Shown: piece by piece, positions 54,731 through 63,678 of the stretch
Position numbering within the stretch: the first letter of the stretch is position 1
Layout: the number at the start of each line of letters is the position of its first letter
Source: an uncultured Eubacteriales bacterium
GTDB lineage: Bacteria > Bacillota > Clostridia > Lachnospirales > Lachnospiraceae
Reading direction: 5' to 3'
DNA length: 64,000 nucleotides
Assembly: GCA_900318615.1 (NCBI GenBank)
Contig: ONLK01000002.1
Location: 30,816-94,815 of the forward strand
Notes under the pieces: generated by a model
What the model saw: the letters and a program-made list of their open reading frames with translations, nothing else
Told to the model about the DNA's origin: nothing
Database searches by the model: none
Made by a program: the position numbers and the translations under genes

Positions 54731-54756
54731 GGGTGTCAAAAGTGCTTTTGTCACCC
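54731..54756. promoter_or_regulatory. Inverted repeat upstream of pheA
   Basis: GGGTGTCAAAAG and CTTTTGTCACCC are mirror arms (one T-T mismatch) around TG. On the minus strand the repeat contains TTGACA, a consensus -35, although the matching -10 is weak. Its place 40-60 bases before pheA suits an operator. Confidence 0.5.
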
Positions 54757-54910
54757 ATTTATGCTTATGCGCAGCTGTCGCCGCGCCGGCATCATCAGAT
54801 TGATTTTATCACACATCCCCCTGTTTGTCCGCACCGCAACGTTAAAGGAATTGTAAAATGTCAAATTGTGTTAAATTCAAAGTATTCGATTCAAAATGCT
54901 CGATTCCCTG

Positions 54911-54939
54911 TTGCATTCACTTCTGCTTTGCGATAAGAT
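54911..54939 (+). promoter_or_regulatory. pyrBI promoter
   Basis: TTGCAT lies 17 bases before TAAGAT. The leader of about 70 bases contains a small GC hairpin and an eight-T run before the GGAGG ribosome site. Confidence 0.6.
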
Positions 54940-55014
54940 GTACGAAATGCGGCCGGTTGCCGCGTAGTGTATTCATCCTGCTGTTTTATTTTTTTTGCCT
55001 ATGGAGGACATTTG

Positions 55015-55935
55015 ATGAGACATTTGATGAGTCCGCTGGATTTCTCTGTTGATGAGCTGGAACAGTTGATGGATCTGGCAGTCGACATTGAAAATAATCC
55101 GCAAAAGTATTCACACACCTGTGATGGTAAAAAACTTGCTACGTTATTTTATGAACCAAGTACCCGCACCCGCCTCAGTATTGAAACTGCCATGCTGAAT
55201 CTCGGGGGCTCTGTACTTGGTTTTTCTTCGGCCCAGACAAGCTCTGCTTCCAAGGGCGAAAGTGTTGCCGATACGATCCGCGTTATTTCCTGCTTTGCCG
55301 ATATTGCAGGCATCCGTCATCCGAAGGAAGGAGCTCCCATGGTAGCCGCCATGCATTCCAGCATTCCGGTTGTCAACTGCGGTGACGGCGGCCATCAGCA
55401 TCCGACCCAGACTCTGACGGACCTGTTCACCATCCGCTCCCTGAAGGGGCGCCTCAGCAATATGACCATCGGACTTTGCGGCGACCTGAAATTCGGCCGC
55501 ACGGTTCATTCTCTGATTGCAGCGCTCAGCCGTTACACAGGCATCCGGTTCGTGCTGATTTCCCCGGATGAACTGCGTATTCCGGATTATGTCCGTGAGG
55601 ATGTTCTGGATAAGCAGCATCAGGATTATGTCGAGGTTACCCGTCTGGAGGATGCTCTCCCGCAGCTCGACATTTTATACATGACCCGTGTGCAGAAGGA
55701 ACGATTCTTCAACGAGGAAGATTATGTCCGCATGAAGGATTTCTACATACTGAATGAAGAAAAAATGAAACTGGCCAAACCGGATATGTACGTTCTTCAT
55801 CCATTGCCCAGGGTAAATGAAATTTCCGTAGATGTAGATGACGACCCGAGAGCCGCTTATTTCCGACAGGTACAGTACGGCGTTTATATCCGTATGGCTC
55901 TCATTCTTACACTGCTGGAGGTGAAGGTATGCTGA
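55015..55935 (+). CDS. pyrB: Aspartate carbamoyltransferase, catalytic subunit
   Basis: Joins carbamoyl phosphate and aspartate in pyrimidine synthesis. 306 residues. Carbamoyl-phosphate loop [10 protein letters not shown], the lid loop [17 protein letters not shown] and HPLPRV are all intact. ATG 55015 has GGAGG seven bases upstream; the frame opens earlier at 54967 without a site. It overlaps pyrI by seven bases. Confidence 0.97.
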   Translation: MRHLMSPLDFSVDELEQLMDLAVDIENNPQKYSHTCDGKKLATLFYEPSTRTRLSIETAMLNLGGSVLGFSSAQTSSASKGESVADTIRVISCFADIAGIRHPKEGAPMVAAMHSSIPVVNCGDGGHQHPTQTLTDLFTIRSLKGRLSNMTIGLCGDLKFGRTVHSLIAALSRYTGIRFVLISPDELRIPDYVREDVLDKQHQDYVEVTRLEDALPQLDILYMTRVQKERFFNEEDYVRMKDFYILNEEKMKLAKPDMYVLHPLPRVNEISVDVDDDPRAAYFRQVQYGVYIRMALILTLLEVKVC

Positions 55936-56366
55936 ATATAGGCGGTTTACAGGAAGGCGTTGTTCTCGATCACATTCAGGCAGGACGTGCCATGGACATT
56001 TATCACTATCTGCATCTGGACCGGATGGAATGCTCCGTCGCTATTATCAAAAATGCACGCAGCAACAAGATGGGGAAAAAGGATATTATTAAAATTGAGT
56101 GCCCGGTAGAGGAACTTAATCTCGATGTGATCGGCTACATTGATCACAATATTACCGTCGATGTGATTAAGGACGGCAAGGTTCAGGAGAAACGGAAGCT
56201 GCAGCTTCCAAAGAAGCTGGTCAATGTAATCCACTGCAAAAACCCGCGCTGCATCACTTCCATCGAGCAGGAAATCGACCATATCTTCTATCTTGCGGAT
56301 GAGGAAAACGAAGTATACCGCTGCAAATACTGCGAGGAAGCCTACAGCCACCATCGCAGAAAATAA
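55929..56366 (+). CDS. pyrI: Aspartate carbamoyltransferase, regulatory subunit
   Basis: Forms the holoenzyme with PyrB and binds ATP, CTP and UTP. 145 residues. The N-terminal allosteric domain has [17 protein letters not shown]; the C-terminal zinc domain has CxxxxC (CKNPRC) and CxxC (CKYC). Translationally coupled to pyrB. Confidence 0.97.
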   Translation: MLNIGGLQEGVVLDHIQAGRAMDIYHYLHLDRMECSVAIIKNARSNKMGKKDIIKIECPVEELNLDVIGYIDHNITVDVIKDGKVQEKRKLQLPKKLVNVIHCKNPRCITSIEQEIDHIFYLADEENEVYRCKYCEEAYSHHRRK

Positions 56367-56415
56367 CATGCGGGAAAACCTGCAGCCATCCTCACATAAA
56401 ATACATTATTTCAAG

Positions 56416-56449
56416 ACGGCACGGCTGTCCTGTGACATCCGTGCCGTTT
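56416..56449 (+). terminator. Hairpin after pyrI
   Basis: ACGGCACGG (56416-56424) pairs with CCGTGCCGT (56439-56447) followed by TTG; a probable weak terminator 50 bases past the pyrI stop. Confidence 0.6.
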
Positions 56450-56464
56450 GCATAAGCAGTAAGC

Positions 56465-56506
56465 GTCAAATAGCCAGCGTCTTCTTCAGGACGCTGGCTA
56501 TTTGAC
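56465..56506. repeat. 17-base perfect inverted repeat
   Basis: GTCAAATAGCCAGCGTC (56465-56481) and its exact complement (56490-56506) surround TTCTTCAG. It lies between convergent pyrI and the C39 peptidase gene and has no T tract on either side. Confidence 0.85.
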
Positions 56507-56530
56507 ACTTACCGGCCTGCTGCTGTCTGT

Positions 56531-57739
56531 TCATTTACTGCTTTTGCCCTTAAAGGACCAGCAGTGCTTAATCTGGCTGGAGAATTCATCCCAGTCCCAC
56601 AGGCGCGTGCTGTTCTGAAAATTGTTCGGGTCTCTGATTTCAAGTTTTCCTTCCTCCTGCCCGACAATTACGATGAAGTGCCCTCCCGGGGTAAAAACTC
56701 CGGGGCCGACGCTGCACACAACCATGGCGTTCTGACTTAGTTCGTCGAGCACCGTGTCGAAATCTGCGGAAACCGTCTCACATTCGAGCCCGTACTCAGC
56801 TGCTCCGGCAGACCAGATCCCCCACCGGGTTCCGACTCCATACTCATAAAGATCCTGCTTCGTTGCAAAATCAGCAGCCTCGGCGGGCGTAACGTCCGCA
56901 TCCTCCGACAGCGAGTCGACAACCATCGCCAGACAGGTCGGTCCGCATCCGGTCAGACCGAGTACACTCGTTCCGTAGGGATGGAACCCCCAGCGATCAT
57001 CCCACTGCAGAAGGACCGGCGCATAGGCCTTTTTTTCATCCTCCGTCAATCCCCTGTCTCCGCTCTCCTCCGATGAACTTTCCTTCTCTCCGAACGCATA
57101 TCGGTAAAGAAAATCAATCAGTCCCGGATTATTCTCTGCATACTCAATTTTATGTGAAGGAAACTCATCGGCATGCTTCTCAAGCCAGCGATACTCGCAG
57201 GCAATCTGCTCATCAAAGGTGCCGGAAGTCTCGCTCTGTGTCTCTTCCGCACTCTCCGTCATATTTCCGGAAGTATCCGTTTCTTCCGTACTCTCCGCCA
57301 TTTTCCCGGATGGCACCGTCTCTTCCGTACGCTCCGTCATTTTTCCGGATGCCGCTGTGCCTTCCGTGCTCTCCGTCATTTTTTCAGGAAACTGTGTACG
57401 ATTCCGGCGTGAAGTGTTTTCCCCCACCGATTCCGTTTCCGAAGATTTTGGCGTTGTATTCTCTGTTTTTTTCGAGTAGCTCCGTGCGCCCTCTGTTTCT
57501 TTCGGACGGCTTTGCGTGCCCTTCGTTTCTTTCTGATGGCTTTGCGTGCCCTTCGTTTCTTTCGGACGGCTTTGCGTGAGCGCACCGGGATCGGATAGAA
57601 GATCTACGCTCTGATCTTCCGAAATGGAAATGTCGCTTCCGCTGTCCTCGATCAGACTGTCTCCGGCCGCCTGCAAGGCAGACGACGCGGCCCCCATCAT
57701 CAGAAGAAACAGCAGCGAAAAAAGCTTCGCCTTATGCAT
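56531..57739 (-). CDS. Secreted C39-family cysteine peptidase with repeat linker
   Basis: A 402-residue exported protein. A signal peptide (1-25) leads into a low-complexity linker with two repeat sets: about three copies of TQSRPKETKG (55-85) and three of SGKMTESTEET (131-167). The C-terminal Peptidase_C39_2 domain (about 235-400) has the oxyanion Gln245, catalytic Cys265 in TGCGPTCLAM, His354 in GGHFIVIVG and Asp370. Stand-alone secreted C39-like enzymes probably act on peptides or wall material; the target is unknown. It overlaps the dfrA stop by one base (TAATG). Confidence 0.88.
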   Translation of the reverse strand: MHKAKLFSLLFLLMMGAASSALQAAGDSLIEDSGSDISISEDQSVDLLSDPGALTQSRPKETKGTQSHQKETKGTQSRPKETEGARSYSKKTENTTPKSSETESVGENTSRRNRTQFPEKMTESTEGTAASGKMTERTEETVPSGKMAESTEETDTSGNMTESAEETQSETSGTFDEQIACEYRWLEKHADEFPSHKIEYAENNPGLIDFLYRYAFGEKESSSEESGDRGLTEDEKKAYAPVLLQWDDRWGFHPYGTSVLGLTGCGPTCLAMVVDSLSEDADVTPAEAADFATKQDLYEYGVGTRWGIWSAGAAEYGLECETVSADFDTVLDELSQNAMVVCSVGPGVFTPGGHFIVIVGQEEGKLEIRDPNNFQNSTRLWDWDEFSSQIKHCWSFKGKSSK

Positions 57740-58233
57740 TACCTGTTCCTCCTGCGATAGGTGAGGAAATAATAAATGATATCATAGTACGTCTGCTCCT
57801 CGGAGCATTGCGTAAGTTCCCAGTCCGGATCCGCATCCAGGTTCGGAAACCACGTATCTGCCCGATACTCTTCATCAATCCGTGTGACGTATGCGGTGTC
57901 GCAGAGCGCCAGGAGCTCCTCATATATCTTTCCGCCGCCGATCACAAAAATATCCTTATCTTTGTATTTTTTCAGCTCTTCTTTCAGTTCATCCAGATTG
58001 TGAACAACAACAGCCCCCTCCGGATGATAATTCCGGCGCGTTGTCAGGACGATGTTTGTCCTGTCCTTCAGCGGCCGCTGATTCGGAAAGCTTTCCAGCG
58101 TTTTCCGCCCCATGACCACTACATTACCCATCGTCATCTGACGAAAAAACCGCATGTCTCCCGGGATGCTTGTCAGAAGCTTTCCCTCGTTGCCAATCGC
58201 CCAGTTGTTATCTGCTGCCACAATCAAATTCAT
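57739..58233 (-). CDS. dfrA: Dihydrofolate reductase
   Basis: Regenerates tetrahydrofolate after thymidylate synthesis. 164 residues; MNLIVAADNNWAIG, the Asp in IPGDMRFFR, GRKTLESFP and VIGGGKIYEE are canonical. It lies downstream of thyA, the usual functional pair, with a 34-base tandem repeat in the gap. Confidence 0.95.
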   Translation of the reverse strand: MNLIVAADNNWAIGNEGKLLTSIPGDMRFFRQMTMGNVVVMGRKTLESFPNQRPLKDRTNIVLTTRRNYHPEGAVVVHNLDELKEELKKYKDKDIFVIGGGKIYEELLALCDTAYVTRIDEEYRADTWFPNLDADPDWELTQCSEEQTYYDIIYYFLTYRRRNR

Positions 58234-58295
58234 TTCACTGCCCCACTTCCTGAAACTGGTACATCTCTGTTTGCATATTTCCGATCCGGCATCCG

Positions 58296-58397
58296 CTCAA
58301 AGTGCCGCTGCTTTTTTGTCCGGTGTCTGCTCAAAGTGCCGCTGCTTTTTTGCCCGGTGTCTGCTCAAAGTGCCGCTGCTTTTTTGCCCGGCGCCGT
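58296..58397. repeat. Three tandem copies of a 34-base unit between thyA and dfrA
   Basis: The unit begins CTCAAAGTGCCGCTGC, continues with a T6 run and CCGG, and starts at 58296, 58330 and 58364, ending at the thyA stop. Copies differ at only a few bases. There are no spacers, so it is not CRISPR. Confidence 0.9.
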
Positions 58398-58398
58398 T

Positions 58399-59247
58399 TC
58401 AGATTGCCACCGGTATGTCTTTCATCTGCGGTCCGGTTACATAATTTTCAACGTGAAGATCGTCCCTGGTAAATGAATAGAAATCCCTTTTATCCGGCGT
58501 CAGCCATACCTTCGGAGCCGGGCCGGGTGTCCGGGAGATCAGCTCCTTCACCAGCGGTACATGGCGGTCGTAAATATGCGCATCCGCAATCACATGCACC
58601 AGCTCGCCCGGAACCATGTCCACGCACTGGGCAATCATCATCAGAAGCAGACTATACTGCGCCACATTCCAGTTATTTGCCGTAAGCACATCCTGTGAAC
58701 GCTGGTTCAGGATCGCATTCAGCACCAGCTTATCCGATCCCTTCTCCTGCGTTACGTTGAATGTCATGCTGTAAGCACATGGATACAGGTTCATCTCGTA
58801 AAGATCCTGATGTACATAAATATTGGTCATAATTCTCCGGCTGAAGGGGTTGTTTTTAAGATCATAGAGAACCCGGTCCACCTGATCCATCCAGCCTTCC
58901 TTATACCTGTGCTTCACGCCAAGCTGATAGCCGTACGCCTTGCCGATGCTTCCATCCTCGTCCGCCCAGGCATCCCAGATGTGACTGTGAAGATCATGAA
59001 TATTATTTGATTTTTTCTGCCATATCCACAGGATCTCGTCATAGGCACTCTTCAAAGCGGTCCTTCGAAGCGTCAGTGCCGGAAATTCTTTTCTGAGATC
59101 ATAGCGATTGACAATGCCAAACTTTTTTATGGTATACGCCTGCGTGCCGTCCGCCCAATGCGGACGTACCTTCTGACCCTTTGTATCTGTTCCGTTTTCC
59201 AGAATATCTTTGCACATGGCAATAAAAATATCATCTGCGTAACTCAT
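58399..59247 (-). CDS. thyA: Thymidylate synthase (ThyA)
   Basis: Converts dUMP to dTMP using methylene-tetrahydrofolate. 282 residues. The catalytic Cys is in LYPCAYSMTF; NQRSQDVLTANNWNVAQY is the dUMP/folate contact segment and HIYDRH the C-terminal phosphate/uracil site. It is upstream of dfrA. Confidence 0.95.
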   Translation of the reverse strand: MSYADDIFIAMCKDILENGTDTKGQKVRPHWADGTQAYTIKKFGIVNRYDLRKEFPALTLRRTALKSAYDEILWIWQKKSNNIHDLHSHIWDAWADEDGSIGKAYGYQLGVKHRYKEGWMDQVDRVLYDLKNNPFSRRIMTNIYVHQDLYEMNLYPCAYSMTFNVTQEKGSDKLVLNAILNQRSQDVLTANNWNVAQYSLLLMMIAQCVDMVPGELVHVIADAHIYDRHVPLVKELISRTPGPAPKVWLTPDKRDFYSFTRDDLHVENYVTGPQMKDIPVAI

Positions 59248-59348
59248 ATTCCTTCAATACCTCCCCTTTCTGTCCGGTTCCCTCTTTCCCGGGGTGTTCG
59301 TTCTGCAGCGTTCGTTCTGCAGCCTCCGCTCATCCGCTTCCCGTGGTG

Positions 59349-60530
59349 TTATGTTCCCAGTTTTCCAAGATTTGCTTCTTCCGCGAATCCGGCTGCATTA
59401 TATAAAACAAGGACATCGGTATACTTCTTCTGCTCCATCAGGTCACTGAGACTGTTCACATAATACCGAAGATCAACGACATCTGTCTCATCAAAGTGAT
59501 CCGTTAGAAACGGAATAAAGCAATTGGCATAGGAATCCTTAATCACCAGGATCCTCCGCCCCGTCCCGCTGTCGGGCGCGGCCCGGCCGGAAGAAGCTGC
59601 CTCTTCTCCTGCTTCCTTCTTTATTTCTATCAACCCGGTATTGCCCCCGAAAAAAACGCCGTATTGGTCGTGCGTATCCAGCTGGCTTTCCTGATACATC
59701 GTATGGCGCACATCATCACTATTATTATAGGTAAGAACCAGTTCCGGTTCATCCTTCGGATGGTAAATCTGAATACTGTCCTTAATGTTTCCGATGCCGA
59801 CCCTGGCTGCCACCGTGCCGGAAAAATCCTCCGACACTGTTTCCACGGTATAGTCATCCGCGCGAACCTCCCCCAGTCCGGCCTTCTGCGCCCATCCCCT
59901 GAAGGCATAAAAGGCGCCGAGCGTTTTCCAGTGATGATCTGTCCGGTAATAAATATCTTCATCCGCATGTTCTGCCAGTACCGAAGATGTATTGTAAAAA
60001 ACACCGTCCGGAAGGGAAGCACTTATTTCTTTAATATAGTCTTCTTCATTATAGGGAGATGCAAAGGCAGGCAGCTTGTCCTTCAGAATGTCCACCGCAT
60101 TTGGTACAATCATGACCGTAGCATGCTGTGAATCGTACTCACGGCTGATCTTGTTCATGAACGATGAGAGAAGCTGAATATTTGTCTGTGCCCGGTCGGC
60201 CGTGAAGGTGTTCGTATGAGCTTCAATCAAATAATGATCATCGGCAAAATAAACATCGTTGATCTTATTCTCACCAAGCATCCGGTCGATATTCGTCTTC
60301 ATCGTCACCCACGTATCGCGGAAAATAAACTGATCTGTCAGATAGTCCTCATAGCCGCTTTCAAAGGAACCGTCGATAATACTCTCCAGACTCACCTTTG
60401 GTTTTTGAGCCAGTGTACGGTTTTCAAGCTCCGAACGCTCGCGGTCCGGTCCCAGAATGGTCGCCAGCGCAAACCCGAAAATCAATATCAGAAAGACGGC
60501 GATCAGATTCCATGATTGTTTCTTACTCAT
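59349..60530 (-). CDS. DHHW-family (AlgJ/AlgX-like) acetyltransferase protein
   Basis: A 393-residue membrane-anchored extracytoplasmic protein. One N-terminal helix (about 8-27) is followed by the domain with RSELENRTLAQKPK and the catalytic-type motif TDHHWKTLGA, then IKDSYANCFIPFL near the C-terminus. Such proteins transfer acetyl groups delivered by an MBOAT partner, here the gene 21 bases upstream. ATG 60530 (MSKKQ) is more likely than ATG 60542, which is too close to its site. Confidence 0.88.
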   Translation of the reverse strand: MSKKQSWNLIAVFLILIFGFALATILGPDRERSELENRTLAQKPKVSLESIIDGSFESGYEDYLTDQFIFRDTWVTMKTNIDRMLGENKINDVYFADDHYLIEAHTNTFTADRAQTNIQLLSSFMNKISREYDSQHATVMIVPNAVDILKDKLPAFASPYNEEDYIKEISASLPDGVFYNTSSVLAEHADEDIYYRTDHHWKTLGAFYAFRGWAQKAGLGEVRADDYTVETVSEDFSGTVAARVGIGNIKDSIQIYHPKDEPELVLTYNNSDDVRHTMYQESQLDTHDQYGVFFGGNTGLIEIKKEAGEEAASSGRAAPDSGTGRRILVIKDSYANCFIPFLTDHFDETDVVDLRYYVNSLSDLMEQKKYTDVLVLYNAAGFAEEANLGKLGT

Positions 60531-60551
60531 TTTAACACCCATCTGCCTTTT

Positions 60552-61970
60552 TCAGAATCGGAAATATAAAAAAGGATTATAGCTCGCATTCACAAGATAC
60601 GCGGTTGAAAGAAGGAAAACAGCGGTCAGAAAAACACAGCGGACAACGGTTGTCAGCGTGTCGCGGCCTGCAATGCGGGCCCTGCATAACCCTGCCAGGC
60701 GGGCCGGAAGGTCGGTGCTGCCCAGAATCAGCATCACAAGAAGAATCGCATTTGTATAGAGAAGATAAACTGTCCCGCGGTCTGCAAAACCTCCGCCCAT
60801 ACCGAACATAGCCTTCAGATAAGCAAATCCCGATTCATTTTCATTCCAGGTAAAGATAAACCACCCGATCATGACTGTAAACATCGTGTACACATGCTGC
60901 AGCCATCCGGGGGTTTTCTCCAGATACTTCTTCAAAAACAGCTTTTCGACCAGCAGCAGTACTCCGTAATAGATTCCCCAAAGCACAAAATTCCAGTCAG
61001 CGCCGTGCCATATTCCCGTCAGCATCCATACAATCATGATGTTTCGGATAAACCTGGCCCGGCTGACCCGATTCCCGCCCAGCGGAATATACACGTATTC
61101 CCGGAACCAGGTTCCCAGGGAAATGTGCCAGCGGCGCCAGAATTCCGTAACGCTTTTCGCCTGATACGGGTAATTGAAATTTTCCAGGAAACGAAAGCCG
61201 AACATATGTCCCAGCCCGATCGCCATATCCGAATAGGCGGAAAAGTCGAAATAAATCTGGAAGGTGTAAGCCGCTATCCCAAGCCAGGCGGTCAGAGCCG
61301 GCATCGTGGATGCGTCCATGACGCGGATGCTGTCCCACAGCGCACCGGCGCTGTTCGCCAGCAGTACCTTCTTTCCAAGCCCAATAACAAAACGCTCTGC
61401 TCCTCCGGCGAACTCCTCCGCACTCTCCCTACGGGTGCGAAGCTGTTCGTCGATGGTACTGTACCGGACAATCGGTCCGGCAATCAGCTGCGGAAACATT
61501 GTCACATAAGCGCCATAGGAAATAATATTCTTCTGAACCCTCGCATCCCCCCGGTAAACGTCAATGACATAGGAAATTGTCTGAAACGTGTAAAAGGAAA
61601 TGCCGATCGGCAGGGAGAGCCGAAGAAGATCAATATCCGTGTGCCCGATCCGATTGACAGTTTCAATGACAAAATCCGCATATTTAAAAAAGCCGAGCAG
61701 AGAAAGTGCCAGAGCAACAGTGACGATCATTGATATTTTTGCTTTTTTTTCATCTCCGGAGGATCGGAACCGGTCGACCATAAAGCCGCCCAGATACGTA
61801 ATCAGAATGGAAAAAAGCATCAGGAAAACATATTTCGGTTCTCCCCAGGCATAAAAAATCAGGCTTACGAGCAGCAGAACCAGATTTCTAAATCGTTTTG
61901 GCACGATGAAATACAGAATAAGCACTGCCGGCAGGAACCTGAATAGGAAAAGCAGACTGCTGAATACCAT
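60552..61970 (-). CDS. MBOAT O-acyltransferase (AlgI-like)
   Basis: A 472-residue polytopic membrane protein, about ten helices, starting MVFSSLLFLFRFLP and KRFRNLVLLLVSLIFYAWGEP. The MBOAT His lies in TGIWHGADWNFVLWG, and WRRWHISLGTWFREYVYIPLGG is the family hallmark. It moves acetyl groups across the membrane for modification of a surface polysaccharide. It is in operon with the DHHW protein. Confidence 0.95.
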   Translation of the reverse strand: MVFSSLLFLFRFLPAVLILYFIVPKRFRNLVLLLVSLIFYAWGEPKYVFLMLFSILITYLGGFMVDRFRSSGDEKKAKISMIVTVALALSLLGFFKYADFVIETVNRIGHTDIDLLRLSLPIGISFYTFQTISYVIDVYRGDARVQKNIISYGAYVTMFPQLIAGPIVRYSTIDEQLRTRRESAEEFAGGAERFVIGLGKKVLLANSAGALWDSIRVMDASTMPALTAWLGIAAYTFQIYFDFSAYSDMAIGLGHMFGFRFLENFNYPYQAKSVTEFWRRWHISLGTWFREYVYIPLGGNRVSRARFIRNIMIVWMLTGIWHGADWNFVLWGIYYGVLLLVEKLFLKKYLEKTPGWLQHVYTMFTVMIGWFIFTWNENESGFAYLKAMFGMGGGFADRGTVYLLYTNAILLVMLILGSTDLPARLAGLCRARIAGRDTLTTVVRCVFLTAVFLLSTAYLVNASYNPFLYFRF

Positions 61971-62002
61971 GAGAAAAAGCCCCTTAAAAGAATTTTATAG
62001 CC

Positions 62003-62030
62003 TTTACAATATTTTTTGATATTATATAAT
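62003..62030 (+). promoter_or_regulatory. Promoter of the SGNH hydrolase gene
   Basis: TTTACA lies 16 bases before a perfect TATAAT, 50 bases before the start codon. The region is very AT-rich and also carries TATAAA facing the MBOAT gene. Confidence 0.6.
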
Positions 62031-62080
62031 ATTTAGATGCAATGTTCAATAATGCCAAAACGTGCATAAACGGGGGAATC

Positions 62081-63079
62081 ATGCCTGATCGTAGTAGAAA
62101 AAGGCGGCGGAAAAGGCACAAGAGCGACCTCATGGTCCTTGAGCTGCTTGTTCTGGTCGTCCTGGTTATTATCATATTTGAAGGAAGACTAATACACACC
62201 ATGCTTTCACAGAGGAATTCCAGCTCCGTTGAGGTTACGGACCTTTCCTCCGAAAGTACCACTGAAAATGAAGACAGTTCCTCTTCTTCCGGCGCTTCCG
62301 GGGGAAGCAGCAATGTACTGGCGGGTTTTGACCCGGGCACAGCCTCCGGAATATCCGCTGCTGATACTCAGACCGAAAGCAAAACCCAGACAGAAAGCGA
62401 AACCAATACGGAATCGGAAAAAAATGAAGTGTCAGAGGTTGTTGACAGTACCGCCGTTGTACCGCAGCAGTCGGTTTCCGTCGATGACAGTTATTTCAAC
62501 GATGCCGTATTTATCGGCGACTCTCGTATGGAAGGTTTCCGCAATACATCCGGCATCACGCAGGGTACTTTTCTAACCAGTGTCGGCATGAGCATTGACA
62601 CATTCAGCAGCACAACCTTCACGACCGATTACGGTCAGGTGACCGCCTATCAGGCGCTGAGCGGTACACAGTATGCAAAAGTTTATATCATGCTGGGCGC
62701 CAATGATCTTGGCTATAATCCGTGGTCTCAGTTTCTATCTGACGTTGAAGGCGTACTGAAACAGATCCACAAGCTTCAGACCAGGGCCATCATCTACGTA
62801 TGCTGCTGTATCTACCTGGAACCGGGTAATCTGGCCGAAGGATATGATCCGTCCTATATCAACAACGATAATGTTCGTCTGATCAACGGTTATTTGCTTC
62901 AGGCCTGTGAAGATCTGGACTACTGCCACTATCTCAATCTGAATGAGGTGCTGTCGGATGGTTACGGTGAACTTCCATCCGGAGCTACGGCGGACGGCGT
63001 TCACATGTATGAGAATTATAACAAGATCATGCTGGATTATCTGAAATCGCATTACATCACTATTGATAAAAGTAAGTAA
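62081..63079 (+). CDS. Membrane-anchored SGNH/GDSL hydrolase
   Basis: A 332-residue protein: basic N-terminus (RSRKRRRKRHK), one membrane helix (about 18-36), a Ser/Glu/Thr-rich linker to about residue 135, then the SGNH domain. Catalytic Ser is in VFIGDSRMEG, the Gly and Asn blocks are around MLGANDLG, and Asp/His are in ADGVHMY. It probably removes or transfers an ester group at the cell surface. It is divergent from the MBOAT/DHHW pair, so it may act on the same polymer. GGGGG precedes ATG 62081; the frame from 62042 lacks a site. Confidence 0.88.
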   Translation: MPDRSRKRRRKRHKSDLMVLELLVLVVLVIIIFEGRLIHTMLSQRNSSSVEVTDLSSESTTENEDSSSSSGASGGSSNVLAGFDPGTASGISAADTQTESKTQTESETNTESEKNEVSEVVDSTAVVPQQSVSVDDSYFNDAVFIGDSRMEGFRNTSGITQGTFLTSVGMSIDTFSSTTFTTDYGQVTAYQALSGTQYAKVYIMLGANDLGYNPWSQFLSDVEGVLKQIHKLQTRAIIYVCCCIYLEPGNLAEGYDPSYINNDNVRLINGYLLQACEDLDYCHYLNLNEVLSDGYGELPSGATADGVHMYENYNKIMLDYLKSHYITIDKSK

Positions 63080-63099
63080 TAAGGAGTAAAGAGGTATTC

Positions 63100-63585
63100 A
63101 TGATGAGAATTAAGAAAACAATGATGGCTTTTGCACCAATTTTTATGGCAGCGGTTATTCTTACCGGCTGCGGCGGTTCCAAAAAAGCGGATGTTACGGT
63201 TGACGTACAGAAGGTGGCGGATGAGCTGAACAAGACAGTTACCAGTGAACAGCTGACTTCCGTAACCAATGATATGATCGCTTCCAATTTTGCGATCAGC
63301 AAGGATGATTATACCGATGGGGCTGCGTACATGAGCAGCGGTGCTACTGCCTGCGAGGTAGCTGTCATCGAATGTAAGGATGAGGATGCTGCCGCCAGTG
63401 TGGAAAAGGTATTCGAGCAGCGAAAAAGTGACCGCACCGATCTGTTTGCAAGCTATAATGAGGGCGAGGTTTCCAAGCTCGATAGCGCCGTGCTGGAAAC
63501 CGCCGGCAAATACGTAGCCTGGTGCGTAACCGATGACGCGGATGCGGCAAAAAAAGTTCTGGATGAATATGGTTTTAAGAAATAA
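63100..63585 (+). CDS. DUF4358 lipoprotein
   Basis: A 161-residue lipoprotein with signal and lipobox ILTGC (Cys near residue 24). The mature part, VDVQKVADELN...VAVIECKDEDAAASVEKVFEQRK, matches DUF4358, a clostridial family of unknown function often found near SGNH or MBOAT genes. Two ATGs in a row (63100, 63103) follow AAAGAGG. It lies 20 bases after the SGNH gene. Confidence 0.85.
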   Translation: MMRIKKTMMAFAPIFMAAVILTGCGGSKKADVTVDVQKVADELNKTVTSEQLTSVTNDMIASNFAISKDDYTDGAAYMSSGATACEVAVIECKDEDAAASVEKVFEQRKSDRTDLFASYNEGEVSKLDSAVLETAGKYVAWCVTDDADAAKKVLDEYGFKK

Positions 63586-63611
63586 TGATTGTCCGCTTCT
63601 TTCCGACGGAT

Positions 63612-63657
63612 AAAGGCACGCGTGCAGTTGAGGTCAAACTGCACGCGTGCCTTTTTT
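63612..63657 (+). terminator. Strong terminator of the SGNH-DUF4358 unit
   Basis: An 18-base stem, AAAGGCACGCGTGCAGTT (63612-63629) with its complement (63637-63654), ends in six T. Confidence 0.93.
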
Positions 63658-63678
63658 ACGGGGATAGCGCATAACCAG

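Larger units (their letters stand above)
54694..55014. other. Divergent pheA/pyrB control region
   Basis: About 320 bases without a gene. It holds a 26-base inverted repeat near pheA (54731-54756), an AT-rich middle, the pyrB promoter (54911-54939), and a 75-base pyrB leader with a GCGGC/GCCGC hairpin followed by a T-rich stretch. Confidence 0.6.

Noticed and set aside
58296..58397. Possible small CRISPR array
   Set aside because: The 34-base copies are directly adjacent with no variable spacers, and no cas gene is present in the window.
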